This document shows positions 27,001-34,172 of a stretch of DNA of 64,000 bases, piece by piece (position 1 is the stretch's first letter; every line of letters starts with the position of its first letter). The notes below the pieces were generated by a model, which saw only the letters and a list, made by a program, of their open reading frames with translations, was not told the DNA's origin and searched no databases. Source of the stretch: Chitinophaga vietnamensis (lineage in GTDB: Bacteria > Bacteroidota > Bacteroidia > Chitinophagales > Chitinophagaceae); the NCBI RefSeq assembly GCF_902167635.1, contig NZ_CABHMS010000001.1:620001-684000 (forward strand), written 5' to 3'. The position numbers and the translations under genes were made by a program.

Positions 27001-28956
27001 GGACGTGTTGCCATCGCCAAAATCCCAGGTCCACTTTTTAGGCAGGGTAGGGTCGGCGCCAAAATCTGAATTGTCTGTAAACTTGCGGTGGTAAGGGTCT
27101 GCGCAATCCGGCGCGGTATTGAACCGCGCGATAGGCGGCATGATCACCACATAATCTTTTTTGGTCAGCGTGTTCGTACAACCATTGTTATCCACGATCA
27201 GTGTAACGGTATGTTTTCCGATCTGTCCGAATTTATGGTTCGGATTCTCTACGGTTTCTGTGCTGTTATCATCGGGGAATATCCAGGTCCAGGCGTTCCC
27301 TCTGGGTGTGGAAAGATTGGTAAACTGGATGGGGTCGATGGCGCATGATTTCAATGGCGTAGCCGTGAAATCCACTACCGGCAAGGCGCCGGTGCGCACA
27401 ACGGTAGTGGCAAGGCCTTCGCAGCCGGAGGCAGAAGTGATCTTCAGCCAGACCGTAAAAGTGCCTTGCGTAGTATAAATGTGTTGCGGTGCGGCTTGTG
27501 TAGAAGTGCCGCCATCACCAAAGTCCCACTGCCAGGAGGCAACAGGTTCTGTGAGATTAGTAAGGGCGGAAAAGTCCACCGGCAGCGGCAAACAACCTAC
27601 ATTGGCGCTGGGTTGTATGGTTACCTGCGGTAGCACAATATTGATGTATCCCGGCAGGTTGACTGTTTTCGTACATATGTTACCGTTAGTTGCCGTTAAT
27701 GAAACATTGTAAGCGCCGGCTGCGCTATAAGTATGTGAAGGGTTTTGCAGCGTGGACGTATTGCCATCGCCGAAATTCCATTGCCAGCTGGTAGCATTCG
27801 CCGCATTGGCATTGAACTGGGTAGTAAAGGGCACTTTGCAGGAACTCACAGGCGTAGCCACAGGATTGATAACAGGAGCAGGCACTACATGCACCGTTTG
27901 TGTGACAGTGGCGGAACAGTTATCCAGCATCACGTCCAGTTGCACGGTATGATCGCCGGCTGGCAGTTGTTTTACAGCGTCGATGCCGGTTTGCGTGGTA
28001 CCGTCGTCAAAGGTCCATTTGGCGCTGGTAGGCACGGGTTGCGTCGTATTCTTGAAATGGATATCCTGGCCGGTGCAGGCCGCATCGCTAGTGAAGGAAG
28101 GCTTCACATTTTCGATGACGATGTAATCCGTTTTGGTAGCTGGCGCAGTGCAATTGGCGCTGGTAGTGGCCGTGAGCACAACGGTATATTTTCCTGCTTT
28201 CGTATAGGTGTGTACGTTACTTGTGCCAGTGGCGCCATCGCCATAATCCCATTGATAGGTGTATGGATCGGTGCTGGTATTGACAGTGGTGTTGAAAAAG
28301 GTGACAGTGAGCGGTGCGCTGCAACTTTGTGTTTTGTCGGCCGTGAAAGTGGGCTGTGGCGCATCCTGTACTTTGATAGGCACGGGCTGGCTGTTGCTTC
28401 TGCAACCGAAGCTGTTGGTAACAATGCTCACCACATTATACGTACCGGCGGTTTTGAACTGGTGCGTAACATTGCCGCCGCTTGCGCCGCTGCCATCGCC
28501 GAAATCCCAGTCGATGCTTTTGATGCTGCCATCGCCAGGTGTGGACATATCCGAAAAGCTGGTAGTAAAAGGCACGCAGCCGGCAGTGAGCGGCGCCTGA
28601 AAATTGACAGTGGGCTTGTTATGTACTGTGATATCAATGGAGCGTGTAACCGTTCCCGTGGGATATACTACCGACAGGGTAACATGATACACCTGCGGCG
28701 TGAGAAAAGTTCTTTGAGGAGAGAGCTTGTCGTTGACATGAGCGCCTACGCCGAAATCCCAATCGAAGCTGGTGTAGCCGGGATCGGCCGTGCCGGTGAA
28801 TTGCACCGTGAAGGGCGGGCAGTCGCTGGTTTTGTCAGCAGCAATGGTCACATTCTGCGCAGCGGTTCTTCCCAAAAAAGCAAACAGAAAAAACAAGCAG
28901 CCGGCAAATCGGCTGACGAACATCCAGGGATATTGTTGCAGGTTTTTCATTGGCAT
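24088..28956 (-). CDS. giant PKD-repeat surface protein (about 1,620 residues) with T9SS type B sorting domain
   Basis: A signal peptide near residues 10-34 (FAGCLFFLFAFLGRTAAQ) is followed by about fifteen PKD-like repeats (cores such as IDWDFGDGSG, WQWNFGDGNT, WTWDFGDGNT, YAWDFGDGTT, YSWDFDDGIV). Two Ig-like segments (CRGAGLQLMANS, CAGQSIQMNAGG) and a type B C-terminal domain (IPNTFSPNGDGQNDIFYIRG, RIFNRWGQMVF, ITLLR) end the protein. Starts at 28956 and 28950 are both possible. It is first in a minus-strand surface cluster, 108 bp before the 947-residue paralog. Likely functions are surface adhesion or matrix binding. Confidence 0.9.
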   Translation of the reverse strand: MPMKNLQQYPWMFVSRFAGCLFFLFAFLGRTAAQNVTIAADKTSDCPPFTVQFTGTADPGYTSFDWDFGVGAHVNDKLSPQRTFLTPQVYHVTLSVVYPTGTVTRSIDITVHNKPTVNFQAPLTAGCVPFTTSFSDMSTPGDGSIKSIDWDFGDGSGASGGNVTHQFKTAGTYNVVSIVTNSFGCRSNSQPVPIKVQDAPQPTFTADKTQSCSAPLTVTFFNTTVNTSTDPYTYQWDYGDGATGTSNVHTYTKAGKYTVVLTATTSANCTAPATKTDYIVIENVKPSFTSDAACTGQDIHFKNTTQPVPTSAKWTFDDGTTQTGIDAVKQLPAGDHTVQLDVMLDNCSATVTQTVHVVPAPVINPVATPVSSCKVPFTTQFNANAANATSWQWNFGDGNTSTLQNPSHTYSAAGAYNVSLTATNGNICTKTVNLPGYINIVLPQVTIQPSANVGCLPLPVDFSALTNLTEPVASWQWDFGDGGTSTQAAPQHIYTTQGTFTVWLKITSASGCEGLATTVVRTGALPVVDFTATPLKSCAIDPIQFTNLSTPRGNAWTWIFPDDNSTETVENPNHKFGQIGKHTVTLIVDNNGCTNTLTKKDYVVIMPPIARFNTAPDCADPYHRKFTDNSDFGADPTLPKKWTWDFGDGNTSNVQSPDHQYAKTGIYQVTLTVDNSLCTSTLKQSVNIIDEKPVIHGDQANICLGNKLNVTLDPLNPGNINEYLWNWGDGQTDDLQGNSFDPAKGMSHQYNKTGIFNISLTITDKNGCTRTAPTIAVTVNGATPDFDFSGRLCKGDTLTFTDKSTVNAGNQIVKWTWNFGDGSTPEIATTQPLNTKHAYTNPNDYTVTLTTLDQFSCPVAVQKTVHFDKLQANFMVPVNIACLHQPFTFVDQSSGTITSYAWDFGDGTTGAGARPSKVYNTPGTYNVTLTVTNANGCTDQITKPSVLRVPDPKAVFTIPANLQPCPPVKVQFTNTSSDYIKAAWDFGDNGTSTKNDPDVHIYTRAKTYTVTLIVYAEGGCADTARQSLTIKGPDGTINTTPTTGCVPLNVVVTANAVKTSSYSWDFDDGIVATTTVPTSPGHTYTKAGIYYPRVTLTDDQGCSVPVLSTDKIIVDQAVADFTVDNTQACGGGIITFKNNSKTLTKDSLALDFKSAWDFGMPGDPANNASTTDGRFNYTVPGTHQVTLKINSAYNCPAQKTLPVVIPPQPQAVIAPIPALCAVGDVQLSGSDKQNLPGTKWSWTLGNGQQYSVQNPPVLHVNQVGAIPVTLTVTNGDGSCPSTATSNIVVNPIPALAPSPATANICRGAGLQLMANSTPDVKVSWTNYNISDPASQTPVVKPDIDTMYKIVATNAYNCTNMAAVKVSVVQPFHIYAQDQEICAGQSIQMNAGGAMHYRWIPARGLNRDDIPNPVASPAGNITYQVVGWDDNGCFADTALARVFVRPAPVIKAGPSVTVPTGTVVPINAQGSNDIVRIQWTPATDLSCTDCLTPTAIPKSDITYLVSVVNQWGCTSSDEISIKLICSSSMLFIPNTFSPNGDGQNDIFYIRGKGVQTVRVFRIFNRWGQMVFERANFNTDDPTFGWDGRFKGNPLNPDVFVYYAEVVCDKGEVSILKGNITLLR

Positions 28957-29040
28957 TGGCTATGCCTTTACAGGCATTTTTTCATAGGTGCATTCTAAAG
29001 TCTAAAAATACTACTTTCACGATATTATCTCCATTAAATT

Positions 29041-29625
29041 ATGAATACCGATATGGATAGCCAATATTGGAATGAGCGGTACCTGAAAGGCGAAACTGGT
29101 TGGGATATGGGGCAGGTGTCGCCACCTTTGCGCGCCTACATTGATCAACTGAGGGACCGCCAGCTTCGTATACTCATTCCCGGTGGCGGCAACAGTTATG
29201 AGGCTGCTTACCTGCAACAGCAAGGTTTTCAACACGTAACGGTGCTGGATATTGCGCCGGTGGTGGTGGAGCGCCTGCAGCAGGCCTTTGCTGGCAGCGG
29301 TATAAGGATATTGGAAGAAGATTTTTTTCAGCATCAGGGTACTTATGACATCGTGCTGGAGCAAACATTTTTTTGTGCAATATCACCCTCCCTGCGGGAA
29401 AGTTATGTGCAGCATATGCACGGGTTGATCAGGTCCGGCGGGCATCTGGCGGGGGTACTGTTCAATCGTGAATTTGCGCATGCCGGTCCGCCTTTCGGAG
29501 GTAACGCACAGGAATACACGCAGTTATTTGCTCCGTGGTTCACTTTTAAGACATTCGAGCCCTGCTATAATTCTCATCCGGCAAGAAGCGGGAATGAGTT
29601 GTTTATCAACTTTCTGGCGAAGTAG
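29041..29625 (+). CDS. TPMT-superfamily SAM-dependent methyltransferase
   Basis: The product has 194 residues. The N-terminal YWNERYLKGETGWDMGQVSP and the SAM-binding ILIPGGGNSYEAAYL (about residues 44-58) are typical of the thiopurine methyltransferase superfamily. EQTFFCAISPSLRESYV follows. Members methylate thiols, halides, selenium or tellurium compounds; the bacterial role may be detoxification. The start could be Met1 or the Met at residue 5. It is divergent from the giant PKD gene. A repeat unit begins 10 bp after its stop codon. Confidence 0.85.
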   Translation: MNTDMDSQYWNERYLKGETGWDMGQVSPPLRAYIDQLRDRQLRILIPGGGNSYEAAYLQQQGFQHVTVLDIAPVVVERLQQAFAGSGIRILEEDFFQHQGTYDIVLEQTFFCAISPSLRESYVQHMHGLIRSGGHLAGVLFNREFAHAGPPFGGNAQEYTQLFAPWFTFKTFEPCYNSHPARSGNELFINFLAK

Positions 29626-29635
29626 CGTGGGGGCA

Positions 29636-29703
29636 AAGGCTCGCTGCGCTCGCATAAATTGGATGCAGGATTTTATGATGGAAAGGATTTATCAGGATTT
29701 TTT
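29636..29703 (+). repeat. left copy of a ~68-bp dispersed repeat
   Basis: It contains AAGGCTCGCTGCGCTCGC (29636-29653), CAGGATTTTATGATGG (29666-29681) and TATCAGGATTTTTT at its right end. All three blocks recur in the same order, in inverted orientation, at 30436-30502. The blocks are identical and the bases between them have diverged. Confidence 0.88.
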
Positions 29704-29776
29704 GAATGGAGTGGTATGGCGTAATCTCCCCTGATCTTTGGCATTTATTGGTCTTACGCCGCTATTGGGGATAGCT

Positions 29777-29784
29777 TATTTTTG
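29777..29784 (+). promoter_or_regulatory. -7 box TATTTTTG for the reductase gene
   Basis: A perfect TAnnTTTG ends 17 bases before the ATG at 29802. It lies between the left repeat and the gene, so the unit carries its own promoter. Confidence 0.65.
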
Positions 29785-29801
29785 AAATAAATCTTTCACT
29801 T

Positions 29802-30377
29802 ATGCGCAAGCTGATTATGAAGATGTCGATGTCGGTCGACGGTTTTGTTGGCGGCCCCAATGGAGAGCAGGATTGGGTTTTCAAGAGTTCGGACGAAGGT
29901 TCGAGAGCCTGGAGCGTTGAGCGGATTGCGGAGTCCAGCCTGATCATTATGGGCAGAAAATCGTTTGAGAACATGGCGCCTTACTGGCCTACCGCAACAG
30001 GGCCTTTTGCCGCGCCGATGAACGAAATCCCCAAAGCCGTATTTACCCAAAAAGGGTTTAAAGTATCAGCCGGCGATGCTTCAGCTGCGGCCGGCTCCTG
30101 GGCAAAGCCGCTGGTCTTCGACGGCGATCTCGCTGAAAGTATCAAACAACTGAAACAAGAAGCTGGAAAGCCGATTGTTGCATTGGGCGGCGCCGGTTTC
30201 ATGCGCAGCCTGATAGGTACAGGTCTCATCGATGAATACCACCTGGCGATCCATCCGATCATGTTAGGCGCAGGCCTGCCGATCTTCACAGGCGCCGCAA
30301 AGCCGTTCGACCTGAAACTGGTTGATGCGAAGGATTTCCCTGGCGGAATTGTTGCTCACACTTATCGGCCTGCATAG
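29802..30377 (+). CDS. dihydrofolate reductase-like (RibD C-terminal domain) reductase
   Basis: The product has 191 residues. The N-terminal KLIMKMSMSVDGFVGGPNGE, IMGRKSFENMAPYWPT and the C-terminal ALGGAGFMRSLIGTGLIDEY and HPIMLGAGLPIF match the RibD_C/YyaP family. These are NADPH-dependent reductases of unknown substrate, related to dihydrofolate reductase. It is a single-gene unit with its own promoter and is enclosed by two inverted copies of a dispersed repeat (29636-29703 and 30436-30502), so it may have moved as a unit. A 12-bp hairpin follows the stop codon. Confidence 0.87.
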   Translation: MRKLIMKMSMSVDGFVGGPNGEQDWVFKSSDEGSRAWSVERIAESSLIIMGRKSFENMAPYWPTATGPFAAPMNEIPKAVFTQKGFKVSAGDASAAAGSWAKPLVFDGDLAESIKQLKQEAGKPIVALGGAGFMRSLIGTGLIDEYHLAIHPIMLGAGLPIFTGAAKPFDLKLVDAKDFPGGIVAHTYRPA

Positions 30378-30383
30378 TATCCT

Positions 30384-30414
30384 CGTGAAGATAGCGCTTC
30401 AAGCTATCTTCACG
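30384..30414. other. 12-bp hairpin after the reductase gene
   Basis: CGTGAAGATAGC (30384-30395) pairs perfectly with GCTATCTTCACG (30403-30414) around a 7-base loop. No T-run follows, so it may be a weak terminator or a 3' protecting stem. Confidence 0.6.
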
Positions 30415-30435
30415 AAAATCGCTGTCTATCTTAAT

Positions 30436-30502
30436 AAAAAATCCTGATAATCCTTCCCATCATAAAATCCTGAACCAGATTAACGCGAGCGCAGCGAGCC
30501 TT
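30436..30502 (-). repeat. right, inverted copy of the ~68-bp dispersed repeat
   Basis: Read on the minus strand it gives the same three blocks as 29636-29703: AAGGCTCGCTGCGCTCGC, CAGGATTTTATGATGG and TATCAGGATTTTTT. It ends 4 bp before the stop codon of the M32 peptidase gene. Confidence 0.88.
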
Positions 30503-30506
30503 GCTC

Positions 30507-32003
30507 CTATAGGAACTTCCCGCGGGCATAGTCCAGGAAATAGCTGAACTGCAGCGGCTTTCCGGTTACTTTCTCACATAATTCATTGGAGGTATAATAG
30601 CGTCCGAAAGGATGGATATTATTGCGAAGCCATTCCAGCAAAGGATGGTAGTTGCCTGCCGCAATGCTCGCGCTTATGTCCGGCACCTGCTTTTGCGCAG
30701 CGGTGAAGAATTGCGCGGCATAAAAGCTGCCCAGCGAATAGGTGGGGAAATAGCCGAAGCTGCCGTGCGACCAATGTATATCCTGTAAAACGCCCCGTAC
30801 ATCATCAGGTACAGTTACGTGTAGGTATTGACGGTAGTATTCGTTCCAGGTATGGTGCAGGTCTTTAGCCGCAAGGCTGCCATCTATGAGCCCCTTCTCA
30901 ATCTCATAGCGTATCATGATATGGAAGTGATAGGTCAGCTCGTCGGCCTCTGTGCGGATAAGGGATGGCTGTACGTGGTTGATGGCTTTATAGAAATCTG
31001 AAAGACTTACCTGTTGCAGGTTCTGTGGAAATACCTGTTGCAGCTTGCTATACTGGTACTCCCAGAAAGGCAGGCTGCGGCCTACGTTGTTTTCCCACAG
31101 CCGCGATTGCGACTCGTGGATACCCAGGCTGGTGGCCTCTCCGCAGGGAAGGCCATATTGCTCGGTTGGCAGGCCTTGTTCGTAGAGCGCATGGCCGCCT
31201 TCATGGATGCAGCTCCAGGTCATGTTGCTGAAATCGTTCTCGTCAATGCGCGTAGTAACGCGCACGTCCTGCGGGTTGAAGCTGGTAGTGAAAGGATGTT
31301 CGGAAATATCTTGCCTGCCTGCTTTCATATCATAGCCCATGGCTTTGAGCAGGCCGATACCCAGCTTCCATTGCTGGTCGCGGTCGTAGTGCCGGTGCAG
31401 GAAATCCCTGTTCACCTGCGGCCGCTGCGCGATCTCATCCAGCAGCGGGGAGAGCGCGGTTTTCACTTCCTGAAAGATGGTATCGAGCATGGTAGTGGTA
31501 GCGCCCTTTTCATATTCGTTGAGCAGGGCATTGTATGGATGGCCTTTGTAGCCTAGGATATCTGTTTCCTGTTTTTTAAGCGTGATCATGCGGTCGAGCA
31601 ATGGCGCGAACAGCTGGTAGTCATTGGCTTTGCGGGCTTTGATCCAGGCATGGTAGCATTCGTTGGTCGTTTCAGAAAGACTGGCAACAAAAGCGGCCGG
31701 GTACTTTTTATTCTTTCCGTAATCTTCCAGCGAGAGGGCGATATTTTTCTGTTGCACATCGTCCAGGTCGCCACGTTGTTGAAGTTCCTGTAACAGCTCG
31801 CCCAGTGCGGGTTCGGTGAACATTTCATGCGCGATGGTGCTGAGGGTAGTGATCTGTTGCCCGCGGAAGGCAGCGCCTTTTTCCGGCAGATAGGTTTCCT
31901 GGTCCCACCCTAAAACAGCGATGGCATTTCTTACATCCGCAATTTTTTGCATCTTTAATTTGTAATCTGCATATAGTTCTGCTGTAGATTTGCTTCCTGG
32001 CAT
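30507..32003 (-). CDS. M32 family metallocarboxypeptidase (carboxypeptidase Taq type)
   Basis: The product has 498 residues, the normal family length. All M32 motifs are present: HPF (236-238), DVRVT (246-250), the zinc-binding HEGGH (267-271) and HESQSRLWEN (from 296). The enzyme removes C-terminal residues from peptides in the cytosol. The frame stays open far upstream into the Nif3 gene, but the ATG at 32003 is 13 bases after a perfect -7 box and fits the family. It is divergent from the Nif3 gene with only 33 bp between. Confidence 0.93.
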   Translation of the reverse strand: MPGSKSTAELYADYKLKMQKIADVRNAIAVLGWDQETYLPEKGAAFRGQQITTLSTIAHEMFTEPALGELLQELQQRGDLDDVQQKNIALSLEDYGKNKKYPAAFVASLSETTNECYHAWIKARKANDYQLFAPLLDRMITLKKQETDILGYKGHPYNALLNEYEKGATTTMLDTIFQEVKTALSPLLDEIAQRPQVNRDFLHRHYDRDQQWKLGIGLLKAMGYDMKAGRQDISEHPFTTSFNPQDVRVTTRIDENDFSNMTWSCIHEGGHALYEQGLPTEQYGLPCGEATSLGIHESQSRLWENNVGRSLPFWEYQYSKLQQVFPQNLQQVSLSDFYKAINHVQPSLIRTEADELTYHFHIMIRYEIEKGLIDGSLAAKDLHHTWNEYYRQYLHVTVPDDVRGVLQDIHWSHGSFGYFPTYSLGSFYAAQFFTAAQKQVPDISASIAAGNYHPLLEWLRNNIHPFGRYYTSNELCEKVTGKPLQFSYFLDYARGKFL

Positions 32004-32016
32004 AAAGTGTTTTTTG

Positions 32017-32024
32017 CAAATGTA
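32017..32024 (-). promoter_or_regulatory. -7 box TACATTTG for the M32 peptidase gene
   Basis: On the minus strand this perfect TAnnTTTG ends 13 bases before the ATG at 32003. It lies in the 33-bp divergent spacer. Confidence 0.65.
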
Positions 32025-32036
32025 ATTTTTACAGAC

Positions 32037-33131
32037 ATGAAAATAAAAGAGATCATACAGGCGATAGAGGCGTTTGCACCCTTGCAGTACCAGGAGAGTT
32101 ATGATAATGCGGGCTTGATCTTTGGAGATGCGGGCTGGGAGGTGACCAACGTGCTGCTGACGCTGGATGCGACGGAGGCGGTGATCGACGAGGCCATTGC
32201 CAGGGGCTGTAACCTGGTGGTGGCGCACCATCCCATCGTTTTTAGCGGGTTGAAGAAGATCAACGGGCGCAATTACGTGGAGCGGGTAGCTATCAAGGCG
32301 ATCAAGCATGATATTGCGGTGTATGCAGCGCATACCAACCTGGATAACGTTCGCAACGGGGTATGCGCGGAGATGGCGTCGCGGCTGGGATTGGGGCAGT
32401 GCAGGGTGTTGCAGCCCAAGACCGGCCTCCTGAAGAAGCTGTATACTTTTGTGCCGCAGGTTGATGCCGAAAAAGTGCGGGCGGCGCTGTTTGCCGCAGG
32501 AGCGGGGCATATCGGCAACTACAGCGAATGCAGCTTCAATGCGGAGGGGAGCGGCACTTTTAAAGGAGGCGAAGGTACGGAGCCTTACGTAGGGCAGCCC
32601 GGGCAACGACATTTTGAGCCCGAAACAAAGTTGGAAGTGATTTTTCCGTTATATTTGGAATCCCGCGTGGTGGAGGCCTTGTTAAGCAGCCATCCTTATG
32701 AGGAGGTGGCTTACGATATAGTAGGGCTGGACAATGCTTACCAGCAGGTAGGCTCCGGGCTGATCGGGGAATTGCCGGAGGCGATGGACGAGATGCAATT
32801 TTTGCAATATGTGAAGCAACAGTTCGGGACCGGCTGCGTGCGATATACGCCGCCGAGGGGCAAAAAGGTGAAAACCGTGGCCCTGTGCGGGGGAGCAGGC
32901 AGCTTCTTGCTGAAGCGGGCCATCAGTGCAGGCGCTGACGCCTACATTTCCGCGGATTTTAAATACCATGAGTTTTTTGATGCTGATAATCAGATCATTA
33001 TAGCAGATATAGGACATTTTGAGAGCGAGCAGTTTACAGTGGAATTATTTTATCATATATTGACTGAAAAATTCCGTAATTTTGCGCCTCTTAAATCTGT
33101 GATTAAAACAAACCCGGTAAATTATTTATAA
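32037..33131 (+). CDS. Nif3-like dinuclear metal centre protein (YqfO type)
   Basis: The product has 364 residues. It has the Nif3 metal ligands in VVAHHPIVFSGL (about 62-73), YAAHTNLDN and, near the end, IIADIGHFESEQ. The long insert between the two halves is typical of the YqfO form. Family members form hexameric toroids with two metal ions per subunit and may act as GTP cyclohydrolase 1 type 2 or as hydrolases; the role is unsettled. The ATG at 32037 fits the family start. The zinc-ribbon gene follows after 3 bp, a very common pairing. Confidence 0.9.
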   Translation: MKIKEIIQAIEAFAPLQYQESYDNAGLIFGDAGWEVTNVLLTLDATEAVIDEAIARGCNLVVAHHPIVFSGLKKINGRNYVERVAIKAIKHDIAVYAAHTNLDNVRNGVCAEMASRLGLGQCRVLQPKTGLLKKLYTFVPQVDAEKVRAALFAAGAGHIGNYSECSFNAEGSGTFKGGEGTEPYVGQPGQRHFEPETKLEVIFPLYLESRVVEALLSSHPYEEVAYDIVGLDNAYQQVGSGLIGELPEAMDEMQFLQYVKQQFGTGCVRYTPPRGKKVKTVALCGGAGSFLLKRAISAGADAYISADFKYHEFFDADNQIIIADIGHFESEQFTVELFYHILTEKFRNFAPLKSVIKTNPVNYL

Positions 33132-33134
33132 TAC

Positions 33135-33887
33135 ATGGCTACCGTAAAAGAATACTCCGTTGAAGAAAAATTAGCGTCTGTGCTCAGACTGCAAAAGATC
33201 GATTCCAAACTGGATGAGATCCAGGTGCTGAAAGGGGAGTTGCCGATTGAAGTGAAGGACCTGGAAGACGAGATCGAAGGGTTGAACACCCGCCAGTCTC
33301 ATATCGAAAATGAGATCAAGGGTATCCAGGATTTCGTTTCAAACAAGAAAGCGGCTATCAAGGATGCGGAAGCGCTGATCAAGAAATATGAGAAGCAGCA
33401 GGATAATGTGAAGAACAACCGCGAGTTTGAAGCGATTACCAAGGAGATGGAAATGCAGACCCTGGAGATCAAGCTGGCAGAGAAACACATTAAAGACGCG
33501 AACGAAGAGATCAAAGATAAAAGCCGTGTGCTGGAAGGCGCCAAGAAAGCCGTATCTGATAAAGAAGCTAACCTGAAGCACAAGAAAGGCGAACTGGAAA
33601 AGATCATCGCCGAAACTGATAAAGAAGAAAAAGGTTTCCGTAAACAGAGCGAAGAAGCCCGCACTAAAGTGGATCCACGCTTGCTGGCTGCTTACGAAAA
33701 GATCCGCAAGAACTACCGTAACGGCCTGGCTGTGGTAACCATCGTGCGTGATTCCTGTGGTGGCTGCTTTAACGCGATCCCTCCTCAACGTCAGGCAGAG
33801 ATCCGTCAGCACAAAAAGATCATCGTATGTGAGCATTGCGGCCGTATCCTGGTAGACAATGACCTGGAAGCTTCCGTGACTATCTGA
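33135..33887 (+). CDS. coiled-coil protein with C4-type zinc ribbon
   Basis: The product has 250 residues. A long antiparallel coiled coil (about 10-185, highly charged) is followed by a C-terminal zinc ribbon with CGGCFNAIPP and CEHCGRIL. This is the family related to CT398 and H. pylori HP0958, linked to sigma-54/flagellar export or RNA binding in other bacteria. Here there are no flagella, and the constant neighbour Nif3, 3 bp upstream, suggests another role. A clear terminator follows. Confidence 0.87.
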   Translation: MATVKEYSVEEKLASVLRLQKIDSKLDEIQVLKGELPIEVKDLEDEIEGLNTRQSHIENEIKGIQDFVSNKKAAIKDAEALIKKYEKQQDNVKNNREFEAITKEMEMQTLEIKLAEKHIKDANEEIKDKSRVLEGAKKAVSDKEANLKHKKGELEKIIAETDKEEKGFRKQSEEARTKVDPRLLAAYEKIRKNYRNGLAVVTIVRDSCGGCFNAIPPQRQAEIRQHKKIIVCEHCGRILVDNDLEASVTI

Positions 33888-33908
33888 TCTTTATAGACGA
33901 AATTTTTG

Positions 33909-33940
33909 AAAGGGCATCGTAATGATGCCCTTTTCTTTTG
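33909..33940 (+). terminator. intrinsic terminator after the zinc-ribbon gene
   Basis: AAAGGGCATC (33909-33918) pairs with GATGCCCTTT (33924-33933) around GTAAT, followed by a T-rich tail. It ends the Nif3/zinc-ribbon operon. Confidence 0.88.
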
Positions 33941-34007
33941 TCCCCCATGTCCCACTATACGAAAAAAACTTATACTAATAAATTTAGTTTTGTTTTACTA
34001 ATTATAT

Positions 34008-34015
34008 TAGCTTTG
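34008..34015 (+). promoter_or_regulatory. -7 box TAGCTTTG upstream of the TPR protein gene
   Basis: A perfect TAnnTTTG with a TTTG 15 bases upstream (33989-33992). It would give a leader of about 150 nt. A second, weaker box (GAATTTTG, 34160-34167) ends five bases before the ATG at 34173 and could give a leaderless mRNA. Confidence 0.55.
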
Positions 34016-34172
34016 CACGTAAACTTCCGTGCGCAGGTAGTTTGCGTAGCAGTTCTTTTTATTTGTGGCAGGAAATTGGATGGGCAATGCAACTTAAAAT
34101 TTATGTAGTTGTTATTTGGGATTTGGAGATGGTTATGTGAGATTTGGCCTTAATTTCTGGAATTTTGCCCGT

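Noticed and set aside
27745-28998. 417-codon open frame on the plus strand
   Set aside because: It is antisense to the giant PKD gene and results from its codon pattern. No start signal or domain is seen.
32004-32612. N-terminal extension of the M32 peptidase frame
   Set aside because: It would run opposite the Nif3 gene, and the -7 box at 32017-32024 and family length place the start at 32003.
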